Of a stretch of 21,498 nt of DNA, positions 13,885 to 21,215 are shown piece by piece. A program made the translations under genes and the position numbers. Location of the stretch: the IMG/VR virus record IMGVR_UViG_3300030333_001527, positions 9,666 through 31,163 of that record; one strand, given 5' to 3'. Position 1 is the first letter of the stretch, and every line of letters begins with the position of its first letter. The notes beneath the pieces are model-generated. The model had not been told where the DNA came from and made no database searches. It was given only the letters and a program-made list of their open reading frames with translations. Source of the DNA: a virus.

Positions 13885-14994
13885 ATGAGCACTATTAGAG
13901 TCAACAATCTAACCGCACCAGCAGATAACAATTTTGCTATCGAGATGGAGACTGGTGAGAATATGCGAGTCGCAGGTGGAATGACTAATAATTATTGGAC
14001 TCAATTCTCTATACCATCTGGCACTACAGCAGAGAGACCATCTGCACCTGTTGCAGGTATGCTTAGGTTCAATACTCAAACACAATACTTAGAGGTATAT
14101 ACAGGTAATGCTTGGTCTGGACTATTCATGGCACAATCTGGTGGTATGGATGGATCATCAGAAGCATCAGCACCTAACTCAGTTCAAGGATTATTTGACG
14201 CAGGTGTATCAACAGACGGAAATTATTATTTGAATCTTGATGGTACTGCAAGGAAATATTTTGTACCATTACAGAGTCATCCATATTATATTGTTATGGC
14301 AAACTATGGTGGTGGAGCAAACGCATGGTTCTCCAATGCTTCAGCATTAAGTGGTAATCAAATAAATGATGTAGGAGACTCAACTCCTACGGGTAACTTT
14401 GCAAACAACGGGACATACGGATATTATAGAAATACTGGTGGATCTGATTATAAGTATGCGACAGTTAGTAGAAGGGGAATATCTTATCGTTATGTAAAAA
14501 TGAGGTTTAACCTTTACACATATTATTCAAATGATGGTGTAAATGGTAGAAACTTCTTAGGTATATCATCAGGTGTTGGTGATGGTATGACTATTATGCG
14601 TAACAACTCTGCTGAGGGTGACGCACAACATATATTCACATATTATACTGCCATAAGTAATAATGATGGTAACAGTTGTCCTTCGCAAGCAGGGATGACA
14701 CCAACCATGCAAGCGGGTGGTAATAACCCTGGTGGATTTATGAGTAACCGATATAACTGCTTCTCTAGGAGTGGTAACGGTTTCACAAGTGAATACGTTA
14801 GAAACTTCACTACTCTTCCAGGAGATAATAGTGGAGGCACTGGACCAAATGTATTAACAGGAGACTCTTGGTACACTGTTGATATGGGTTCAGACAAATC
14901 TCACGACATGCACATTGTTATTCATTCTGACCAAGACAGTGGAAATGAAGATACATACATCAAACGTGGTGTAGTGCTTGTCCGACCTGCATAA
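13885..14994 (+). CDS. Tail fibre/adhesin with neck module and fibrinogen-like head, 369 aa
   Basis: ATG 13885 is chosen over an upstream TTG because it restores the standard start MSTIRVNNLTAPADNNFAIE and avoids overlap. Residues 46-77 repeat the neck module (GTTAERPSAPVAGMLRFNT, then LEVYTGNAW) in exactly the same place as in the gene above. The head starts near residue 100 with GLFDAGVSTDGNYYLNLDGT followed by YYIVMANYGGGANAWFSN, the fibrinogen-like pattern of a polar turn, a Tyr-rich strand and a Gly-rich Trp region. The remainder differs from the preceding paralogue, as expected of diversified receptor-binding heads. It ends within a late box. Confidence 0.75.
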   Translation: MSTIRVNNLTAPADNNFAIEMETGENMRVAGGMTNNYWTQFSIPSGTTAERPSAPVAGMLRFNTQTQYLEVYTGNAWSGLFMAQSGGMDGSSEASAPNSVQGLFDAGVSTDGNYYLNLDGTARKYFVPLQSHPYYIVMANYGGGANAWFSNASALSGNQINDVGDSTPTGNFANNGTYGYYRNTGGSDYKYATVSRRGISYRYVKMRFNLYTYYSNDGVNGRNFLGISSGVGDGMTIMRNNSAEGDAQHIFTYYTAISNNDGNSCPSQAGMTPTMQAGGNNPGGFMSNRYNCFSRSGNGFTSEYVRNFTTLPGDNSGGTGPNVLTGDSWYTVDMGSDKSHDMHIVIHSDQDSGNEDTYIKRGVVLVRPA

Positions 14995-14997
14995 ATA
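14991..14997 (+). promoter_or_regulatory. Late promoter box ATAAATA
   Basis: The box includes the stop codon TAA (14992-14994) of the upstream fibre gene. It lies 22 nt before the ATG at 15020. It is the last such box in a gene-start position before 21183. Confidence 0.7.
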
Positions 14998-15019
14998 ATA
15001 CGAAGGATAGAAGTTAAAC

Positions 15020-16408
15020 ATGTCACAGTTAAACGTTGATAAAATTGTATCCCTAGCAGGAGGTGGAGGTACCGCTCAGTTCCAGTTGGAATCATCAGGC
15101 AACTTTAACTTTGACTCAGGTACTTTTTATGTTGATGCCACCAATAATAGGGTAGGTATTAATGATGCTTCTCCAGAGTATTCATTAGATATCGAAGCAA
15201 CTGACGCAGTTAAGATGCCAGTCGGCACAACTGCTCAAAGACCTGGTACCGCAGTAGAGGGATTATTCAGATATAATAGTACCGATAGAACCTTTGAAGG
15301 TTATTCATATAACCAAGATACAGGTGCTACTGAGTGGGGACCAATTGCTGGTGCAGCAGGTGGAGCAGCATTACCTGATCAATCCACTGACAGATATAGT
15401 GTAAATTATTCTGTTAAAGCACAATTAATGTCCGATGGTACTAACGCTTATTGGTCACATGAAAACGGTGCAAGTTCATGGGCACAAGCAAGAATCTGGA
15501 CACATGGATATACAGGTGGAGGATATAGAGGAGGTAGTCCTTGGAAGAATATTAACAGGACTGTTCACTCTAACGACACAACAACAAACTTAGGTGATAA
15601 ACTCGATAGATCTGGGGCATATATGTCAGGGTCATGGAGTGACATCAAGCATTGGTTCCATTCAATGGAAAACACATACAGAGGTTCATCTAACTATACC
15701 TCTGGTTTTAATATGGCAACTGAAAACGGTATAGCACACCTTAACCAGTGGGATATGACCGTTAATAGAGGGTCAATGGGATCCTGTCAAGACCATGTAT
15801 TTGCAGGAGGTAATTCATTCTTGCATTGTGGTGGTAACTCAAGGACTGACGTTTTCAACTTGAAGACTGAAACCATGAGAACCTCTGGTTTCCCTAATGA
15901 TTACCCTGATGGTGGTGATGACCCTACATGGGGTGGTCATGGAAGAACTCATGGGTGGATTAAAAGGTCGGGTACCCGAAGAGGATTTGAGTGGAAGACC
16001 GAATCTTATACCATGTGGAATCATGGACCTGGTGGTGATGGATGGAAGAAAATTCTTCCAACTATGCTAGGACACATGTATGTTGGTACTGGAAACAACA
16101 ACCAAAATGGTAACCAAAAGTGTGATGACCGTACTGGTATTCAGGTACATGGTCTTAACTTTGGTAACATGGGTGAAGAAAATTTCCAAATGGGTATGAG
16201 AAAAGGTTATTGTTTAGGTAACTATAACGGTAACCAGAATAACCAGACATTCAAAGTTAACTATATGAATGATGGTCATAACTATATGGGTAACACAACT
16301 GAACCCAAAGGACATTCTGGTATGTCCTCAGCACACTGTGCCTCTGCAAGTTCTGTAACTTCAGGTGCAGCATCTTATGACTACGGCACAAACATTCCTA
16401 ATTACTAA
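15020..16408 (+). CDS. Tail fibre/adhesin, 462 aa
   Basis: Residues ~43-63 carry the phage-fibre strand motif NNRVGINDASPEYSLDIEA. Residues ~69-109 are a third copy of the neck module, widened by an insert (GTTAQRPGTAVEGLFRYNS, then TGATEWGPI). The C-terminal ~300 residues are rich in Gly, Asn, His, Met and Trp (NGNQKCDDRTGIQVHGLNFG, then NGNQNNQTFKVNYMNDGHNY) and differ from the heads of the two genes above. His- and Asn-rich C termini of phage fibres often bind metal ions or sugars, but nothing specific can be claimed. The stop overlaps the next ATG (TAATG). Confidence 0.75.
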   Translation: MSQLNVDKIVSLAGGGGTAQFQLESSGNFNFDSGTFYVDATNNRVGINDASPEYSLDIEATDAVKMPVGTTAQRPGTAVEGLFRYNSTDRTFEGYSYNQDTGATEWGPIAGAAGGAALPDQSTDRYSVNYSVKAQLMSDGTNAYWSHENGASSWAQARIWTHGYTGGGYRGGSPWKNINRTVHSNDTTTNLGDKLDRSGAYMSGSWSDIKHWFHSMENTYRGSSNYTSGFNMATENGIAHLNQWDMTVNRGSMGSCQDHVFAGGNSFLHCGGNSRTDVFNLKTETMRTSGFPNDYPDGGDDPTWGGHGRTHGWIKRSGTRRGFEWKTESYTMWNHGPGGDGWKKILPTMLGHMYVGTGNNNQNGNQKCDDRTGIQVHGLNFGNMGEENFQMGMRKGYCLGNYNGNQNNQTFKVNYMNDGHNYMGNTTEPKGHSGMSSAHCASASSVTSGAASYDYGTNIPNY

Positions 16409-17163
16409 TGGCAGACACTAGAGACGTTATCGTATTTGATCTTGAAAGGTATCCTATACTGAATACCTGGGGGACTCGTTTGGATTCAGTTATGGATCTA
16501 TATTGGGGACACATAGACAACGATAGGTGGGATCATATACCACAGAATATTGCTTACTTAAGATTATCTGCTGCTGATGCCATTACAGCACAGACATATT
16601 GGGGTGAAGTAAGAACAGAGAAGTCAGTTTATGGTACAGATGAGAATGGATTATATACTGACAAGCATAAGGAAACTATAACTCAAGCACAATTTGATAA
16701 GACTGAAGAAGTAATGAAAGCAGTCATTACTCTTAGAATCCAAGAGATTTTTGAAAAGAGATATACTGCATTGAGAAAGAATTATGGTGAATTAGAACAT
16801 GCTACCTGGAAGGATCAGTATGAGGAATCAACTGCATATATCGCAGATAACTCTACAACAGTTAAATTAATTGATAGACTTGCTACTATTAGAGGGTTGA
16901 CAACCGCTAGTTTTGCTGCTAAAGTTGTTGATAAATATAATGCGTGGCAAACCGATTTCTTTAATCTTGCCGTGAAAGAACAGGAATTAGTCCAAGAGAT
17001 TAAATCTTGCTCTGACATCAAATCAATCAATGTCTTCCTAGAAGATAAGTTTGGTATTGAGATGTCTTTACAACAAGCACTTGAATATAGTAGAGCAACA
17101 CAAGATGGTTCAACAAACGTCATTACAAGAAACTCCGAAGTCAACTGGGGGTTACAATTCTGA
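16408..17163 (+). CDS. Probable tail-fibre assembly/chaperone-like protein, 251 aa
   Basis: Residues ~128-180 (GELEHATWKDQYEESTAYIA followed by LIDRLATIRGLTTASFAAKV) match the layout 'E..TW..Q..EA..Y..D.....L..LA..RG.....LA.K' that recurs in tail-fibre assembly proteins of many phages (DUF4376/gp38-like segment). The rest is helical and unrecognised, including an N-terminal part with several Trp. It lies immediately after the last complete fibre gene, where fibre chaperones usually sit. It overlaps the next gene by 59 nt. The call rests on one motif and context; a structural protein is the alternative. Confidence 0.5.
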   Translation: MADTRDVIVFDLERYPILNTWGTRLDSVMDLYWGHIDNDRWDHIPQNIAYLRLSAADAITAQTYWGEVRTEKSVYGTDENGLYTDKHKETITQAQFDKTEEVMKAVITLRIQEIFEKRYTALRKNYGELEHATWKDQYEESTAYIADNSTTVKLIDRLATIRGLTTASFAAKVVDKYNAWQTDFFNLAVKEQELVQEIKSCSDIKSINVFLEDKFGIEMSLQQALEYSRATQDGSTNVITRNSEVNWGLQF

Positions 17164-18031
17164 TAATTATGATGTAAACGAAGTCTGTAAGGCGTTAGAT
17201 GAAATTTCGCCTTGGGAAAATTGTGACGAGTTTACGAAAGAATTAATGGAGTGGGCAGACCACCAATACTTTGAGCAGTCTGAATTTCAGAATAAGCATT
17301 TCGTAATTAATTCACATGTAACTCCTTATCGCCAAATGCAACAGGCAGCGATGGAGGTACAAGTAAGATATAATTCACTACAGAAGATAACAATATCATA
17401 TAAGAGATGCCTCAATGATATTGCTAGAGTAACACATGAAATGGAGCAAGAAGATGATCCATTTTACAAGCAAGATAAGGTATATGAATTACAGTTATTG
17501 CAAGTAGATAAGACTGTATGGGTTAATAAGATTAATCAATCTAAGAAAGAGATTGAAAGTTTTGTCAAAATTATTAAAGAGAAATTCCAAGACCCCAGTG
17601 ATATTAAGGGATTATTGGAAGATAAAGAATTAAAAGAGAGAGAAGAGCAGAAGTATTGGATTGCTAGGATGGCAAGACAGTCTGCTACTGATCTCATGAC
17701 TACTGGTAGAATTCAAGCAGGTAACATTGAAGCATTACTTCAAATGAATCCTGAAGATCAAGCAGCAGTTGTAGACCTTGCTTTGACATATTCTACTGCT
17801 GTGAATAGGTCTATCGGTGGAATTAAGACAGCAGCAGAGGATAGAGTTGATAAGATGATGGAAGGTAAACCACCTCAACTATTTGATACCAATGGAGTTT
17901 TAACTGATTATGCAACCCAAAACATCGCAGACAGATTGCTTCAGTCTGCCGATCAACCCGAAGGCGGATCCTCAATTTCAGGACGAATTACTGATTCCAT
18001 TTCTAAACCAGCATCGTCACCTAATAACTGA
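17105..18031 (+). CDS. Coiled-coil protein, 308 aa, function unknown
   Basis: ATG 17105 (MVQQTSLQETPKSTGGYNSD) is taken as the start; a longer in-frame version begins at ATG 17051 inside the upstream gene. The region about residues 80-205 is strongly helical and charged (KITISYKRCLNDIARVTHEM, KEKFQDPSDIKGLLEDKELK) and likely forms coiled coils. Residues ~225-262 are Ala/Gln/Asp-rich helices, and the C-terminal ~40 residues are low complexity. No catalytic motif is visible. In this position it could be a virion scaffold, a chaperone partner of the upstream protein, or a cyanophage-specific structural protein. Confidence 0.75.
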   Translation: MVQQTSLQETPKSTGGYNSDNYDVNEVCKALDEISPWENCDEFTKELMEWADHQYFEQSEFQNKHFVINSHVTPYRQMQQAAMEVQVRYNSLQKITISYKRCLNDIARVTHEMEQEDDPFYKQDKVYELQLLQVDKTVWVNKINQSKKEIESFVKIIKEKFQDPSDIKGLLEDKELKEREEQKYWIARMARQSATDLMTTGRIQAGNIEALLQMNPEDQAAVVDLALTYSTAVNRSIGGIKTAAEDRVDKMMEGKPPQLFDTNGVLTDYATQNIADRLLQSADQPEGGSSISGRITDSISKPASSPNN

Positions 18032-18050
18032 TTTATATTTTACTTGTAGG

Positions 18051-19700
18051 ATGCCACCCTTTATGCAGGATGCAATGGGTGATACATTTCGTACTGAGAA
18101 AGATGCTAAGAGGGTTGCAGGTAACGCATTTTATGTAAGAGAGAAGACAGGCATACCATTGTCTGCTACGTTTAATAATATATGGGTACGACCTGATGAA
18201 AAGAATTTAGATATATGGATTGAAAACTTTAAACCATTGTATGATATTGGTATCAATATAGTTACCTTACCTCATACATCATGGGTTGCTACAGGTAGAA
18301 TACAGAGAGCATTTCCAGACATTTATATAAAGAATACGATTCTCAGGGAGGTAACTAAACCCAATGAGATTGTATCCTTAGCATCTATGGGTTTCAATTA
18401 TATTAATCTTGATAGAGATATAATGAGAGACCAAGAAGCATTGGTACGTATTAAACAAGCAAAGGAATATTGTGCAAAGAAAGGTAATCCTATCAAGTTA
18501 TCATTGCTAGTCAATGAACACTGTTGGGGTGGTTGTCCTATCATGCCAGAGCATTATCAATATAATAGTACAAGAGAAGGAACTCAACCTCAATATTTTA
18601 ATAGTGAAATCAGTAGAATATCATGCTCACGTTGGGATGCTTATGACCCTGCATTTGAATTAAAGCAAGCAAACTTACCACCTTGGAGAGAGGACTGGGA
18701 GGAGTTGCTAGATGTTATTGATGTGTTCAAATTACATGGTAGAGAGAACTTCATGCGAATGAAGGAATCAATGGACATCATTAAAAGATGGAATGATGGT
18801 GACAGTATATTATATCCAGAGTATGTTAAATATATGGAGGATATTGATATAAAAGATTCTCCTATTAATATCTGGAGACAGAAGATAAAGACATGCAAGT
18901 TTGATTGTTGGGATTGCAACTATTGCGAGTCTGTGGTAGAATCACATTTACGGAGGCAGAATAGAAAAATGGATCCATTTGTAGATAAGGCAATTCGTGC
19001 TATTGATGCTGCTGTTGATAATAAATCTAATTTCAATCCTGAAGGTTATGATGTTGTTGGGTTATCATCAAACAAGGTAAGACATTTACTCAATAATCTA
19101 TGTGATGCTGGCACAGTATATGCTGATGTTGGTTGTTATATGGGCAGCACATTATTTGCTGCATTAATGGGTAATCATGCAGTTAAAGCATATGCTATTG
19201 ATGATTTTGGTGAAGGTGAGATAAGACCAAGACGAGAAGACTTAAGAAGTAAGTATGAAGTTGAGGATCCATTTAAACAATTCATTGAGAATGGTAAGAA
19301 ATGGTTTAATAAGTATTGTTCTATTGGTGTTAGTGATAGGAGTCTGTTAGATGTAGAGTTTAACTTAGATTATAGACCATCAGTTATATTCTATGATGCA
19401 GACAATAAGAAGAAACCTATGCTTGCTAACTTAGAGCATTTACATAAGGCAGCAGAGCACACATATATCTTAGTAGTTGATGATGCTAACTTTGATGGTG
19501 TTGTTGATACCACTAAAGAGTTTTGTAAGGATAAAGAAGTAAGATTTGAGAGGATAATATTAACAGAAACTATAGAAGATGAGAATGATTGGTGGAATGG
19601 TCTTTATATTCTCGTAATACATAAACCTGAACTATTTGTGCCTAAAGGATCTAATGAAGTTACCATTAAAGATAGAAAAGGACTTTCTTCCAAGAAGTGA
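18051..19700 (+). CDS. Peptidase-U32-like Fe-S domain fused to a class I methyltransferase-like domain, 549 aa
   Basis: Numbering is from ATG 18051. Residues ~1-300 resemble the U32/UbiU-V group: a TIM-barrel-like alternation of strands and helices (SATFNNIWV, INIVTLPHTSW, FNYINLDRD), the core motif LLVNEHCWGGCP (C158, C162) with H168 after it, C192, a 'FKLHGRENF' strand (226-234), and a Cys cluster C282-x3-C286-x2-C289-x2-C292. In known members such cysteines hold a 4Fe-4S cluster. Residues ~340-530 look like a class I SAM methyltransferase: VYADVGCYMGSTLFAAL (357-371, motif I), YAIDDF (381-386), VIFYDAD (445-451) and ILVVDDANFDGV (473-484), as in the methyltransferase-24 type. Both parts are full length. 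Substrates are unknown. The strand LYFTCR just upstream of the ATG looks like the missing first barrel strand, so the true start may be earlier (see findings). The 3' end overlaps the next gene by 47 nt. Confidence 0.7.
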   Translation: MPPFMQDAMGDTFRTEKDAKRVAGNAFYVREKTGIPLSATFNNIWVRPDEKNLDIWIENFKPLYDIGINIVTLPHTSWVATGRIQRAFPDIYIKNTILREVTKPNEIVSLASMGFNYINLDRDIMRDQEALVRIKQAKEYCAKKGNPIKLSLLVNEHCWGGCPIMPEHYQYNSTREGTQPQYFNSEISRISCSRWDAYDPAFELKQANLPPWREDWEELLDVIDVFKLHGRENFMRMKESMDIIKRWNDGDSILYPEYVKYMEDIDIKDSPINIWRQKIKTCKFDCWDCNYCESVVESHLRRQNRKMDPFVDKAIRAIDAAVDNKSNFNPEGYDVVGLSSNKVRHLLNNLCDAGTVYADVGCYMGSTLFAALMGNHAVKAYAIDDFGEGEIRPRREDLRSKYEVEDPFKQFIENGKKWFNKYCSIGVSDRSLLDVEFNLDYRPSVIFYDADNKKKPMLANLEHLHKAAEHTYILVVDDANFDGVVDTTKEFCKDKEVRFERIILTETIEDENDWWNGLYILVIHKPELFVPKGSNEVTIKDRKGLSSKK

Positions 19701-20160
19701 ATTCGACCTAATGGTCGCAAAGATGGTAGATACTATCCCTTGGTGGATGGGTAAGATCCATTATGATACACCAGAGAATATCCATCGTAACATGCAGATG
19801 GTGCATTATTTTTATGAGCACCATACACCCAATAAGCAGACAGTAGAGTTAATCTATCCAATATTGCAGAAAATACAACCCTGTGCTATAATCAAAATCA
19901 AAGCAAACCTAGTTATGGCAACAGATACCATTGTTGAGCATGGACTACATAGGGATGTGGAGGATGCAGAGCATCTATCAGACTTAAAGACTTCCATCTT
20001 ATACTTAAATGATAATGATGGTTATACTATGTTTGAAGATGGTACTAAAGTGCAGTCAGTTGCTAATACTATGGTTACATTTCCCAATGATATTAGACAC
20101 ACTGGTTCTACATGCACCAACTCTAACTGTCGTTTAGTATTGAATTTTAATTATGTTTGA
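19654..20160 (+). CDS. 2-oxoglutarate/Fe(II)-dependent oxygenase, 168 aa
   Basis: The start is placed at ATG 19654 (MKLPLKIEKDFLPRSEFDLM), which gives the usual '..i..nfLp..e...l' entry helix of the family; the preceding ATG at 19636 is less likely. The iron-binding triad is canonical: H99-R-D101 in EHGLHRD, distal H149 (NDIRHTG), with R160 (NCRLVLNFNY) in the 2OG-binding position. SILYLNDNDGYTMFEDG supplies the typical double-stranded beta-helix strands. The protein is compact and lacks extra domains. It differs strongly from the oxygenase at 12206. It is embedded between the U32-methyltransferase gene (47-nt overlap) and the membrane-protein gene (8-nt overlap), so a shared pathway is likely, by inference. 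Confidence 0.8.
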   Translation: MKLPLKIEKDFLPRSEFDLMVAKMVDTIPWWMGKIHYDTPENIHRNMQMVHYFYEHHTPNKQTVELIYPILQKIQPCAIIKIKANLVMATDTIVEHGLHRDVEDAEHLSDLKTSILYLNDNDGYTMFEDGTKVQSVANTMVTFPNDIRHTGSTCTNSNCRLVLNFNYV

Positions 20161-21187
20161 TATTGTTTCATCAATCCTACAAAAGGAACTCTATATGGGT
20201 TATATCTTTGGGATTATGATTCTAGGAGGATTCATCCGAGAATATCATGTACTTGATGATGTGTATTCATTAGCAAAACGATATGTAAAAGATAATCGAG
20301 TGATGATTATCATTACATCTATATTTGGTGGAGTCCTACCTATACCTGGTAGAGTAGCATTATCAGCACCATTACTAGATGCTATAGCACCACCTGATAA
20401 GAAGAAACGTAGTCAGTTTGGTATTATTGATTATCTATCAACACATCATTATTATTGGTGGTCACCATTAGAGAAGACAATTATATTACCTATGGCAGCA
20501 TTGGGTATAACTTATGGACAAATGTTGTCATATACATTCATACCATTGTGCATCTGTTTATTATATACATGGTGGTATATATTTTCTAAGGTAGATCCTC
20601 GTAGTGTTGTACCTGATATGAGTAATATTAGAGAGTTTGACTGGCAACGAGCATTAAGAGGATGGGCACCTTTTATAGCAACATTATGGTTATTATTGAC
20701 TGTTGGTAAAGGTGGAGCAATATTCTTTTTCCCTTGGTTTGCTGCTATGGCATGTTATTATAGTATTCTATGTAAGGATTGGAATTGGGGTAAGTATTTG
20801 GATGGTAAGTTTGCAGTCATAGCAACAGTTGTGCTTGCATTAGGTGGTATTGTTGGTATGATTAAAGGACCAGTAATGGAATATCTCAAGAGTGCTGATA
20901 CTACTATGATTATACCTGTTAGTATTGTTGCAGCAGTAGCAGCATTTATTATGGGTAGCAGTGGTAAGTATGCTGGTATGACTTCAGCATTAGTATTAAT
21001 CTTTGGACCACAGTATATGGTATGGTTTCTAACTACTGAATACTCAGGTTATCTATTATCACCAGCACATAAGTGTTTGATGATTGGTCAACAGTATTTT
21101 GGCACACCTATCAGGAAATACTATAAAGTTGTAGGTGGATTGTGCGGTTGGTTAATAGCGTATGGTTTTCTAACTTTGGTTATATAA
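20153..21187 (+). CDS. Multi-pass membrane protein, DUF401/ion-transporter-like, 344 aa
   Basis: About ten hydrophobic segments are visible: roughly 13-30, 49-62, 106-120, 124-143, 172-185, 188-206, 219-237, 252-268, 276-294 and 326-343. Recognisable family marks are the re-entrant-like loop GGVLPIPGRVALSAPLLD (59-76), YYWWSPLEKTI (100-110), IMGSSGKYAGMTSALVLIFG (266-285) and LLSPAHKCLMIGQQYFGTP (301-319). They closely resemble the GLLP-PG-ALLSAP, YWFRH-WE and SPVH-CL blocks of DUF401 proteins, which belong to the ion/carboxylate transporter superfamily. The protein is somewhat shorter than typical members. Transport function and substrate are inferred only. It starts by 8-nt overlap with the oxygenase, and its stop lies inside the late box at 21183-21190. 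A transporter of this type in a phage is unusual. Confidence 0.7.
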   Translation: MFDIVSSILQKELYMGYIFGIMILGGFIREYHVLDDVYSLAKRYVKDNRVMIIITSIFGGVLPIPGRVALSAPLLDAIAPPDKKKRSQFGIIDYLSTHHYYWWSPLEKTIILPMAALGITYGQMLSYTFIPLCICLLYTWWYIFSKVDPRSVVPDMSNIREFDWQRALRGWAPFIATLWLLLTVGKGGAIFFFPWFAAMACYYSILCKDWNWGKYLDGKFAVIATVVLALGGIVGMIKGPVMEYLKSADTTMIIPVSIVAAVAAFIMGSSGKYAGMTSALVLIFGPQYMVWFLTTEYSGYLLSPAHKCLMIGQQYFGTPIRKYYKVVGGLCGWLIAYGFLTLVI

Positions 21188-21190
21188 ATA
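21183..21190 (+). promoter_or_regulatory. Late promoter box TATAAATA
   Basis: This exact box includes the stop codon TAA (21185-21187) of the membrane-protein gene and lies 25 nt before the ATG at 21216. Confidence 0.75.
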
Positions 21191-21215
21191 CAGAAGAGAA
21201 GTAATAAGTAAATTC

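Noticed and set aside
15968-15979. TCGGGTACCCGA palindrome in the 462-aa fibre gene
   Set aside because: It is 12 bp long, within coding sequence, with no second copy or context that gives it meaning.
12851-16408. Collagen-like Gly-X-Y repeats as a target for the prolyl-hydroxylase-like enzyme
   Set aside because: None of the fibre proteins shows sustained Gly-X-Y triplets, so the substrate cannot be assigned on that basis.
16931-16937. ATAAATA inside the gene at 16408
   Set aside because: It lies mid-gene and no start codon of a supported gene follows at a suitable distance.
19883-19892. TGCTATAAT-like sequence in the second oxygenase gene
   Set aside because: It resembles the extended -10 only partly, lacks the TT.ACAC block and is within coding sequence.
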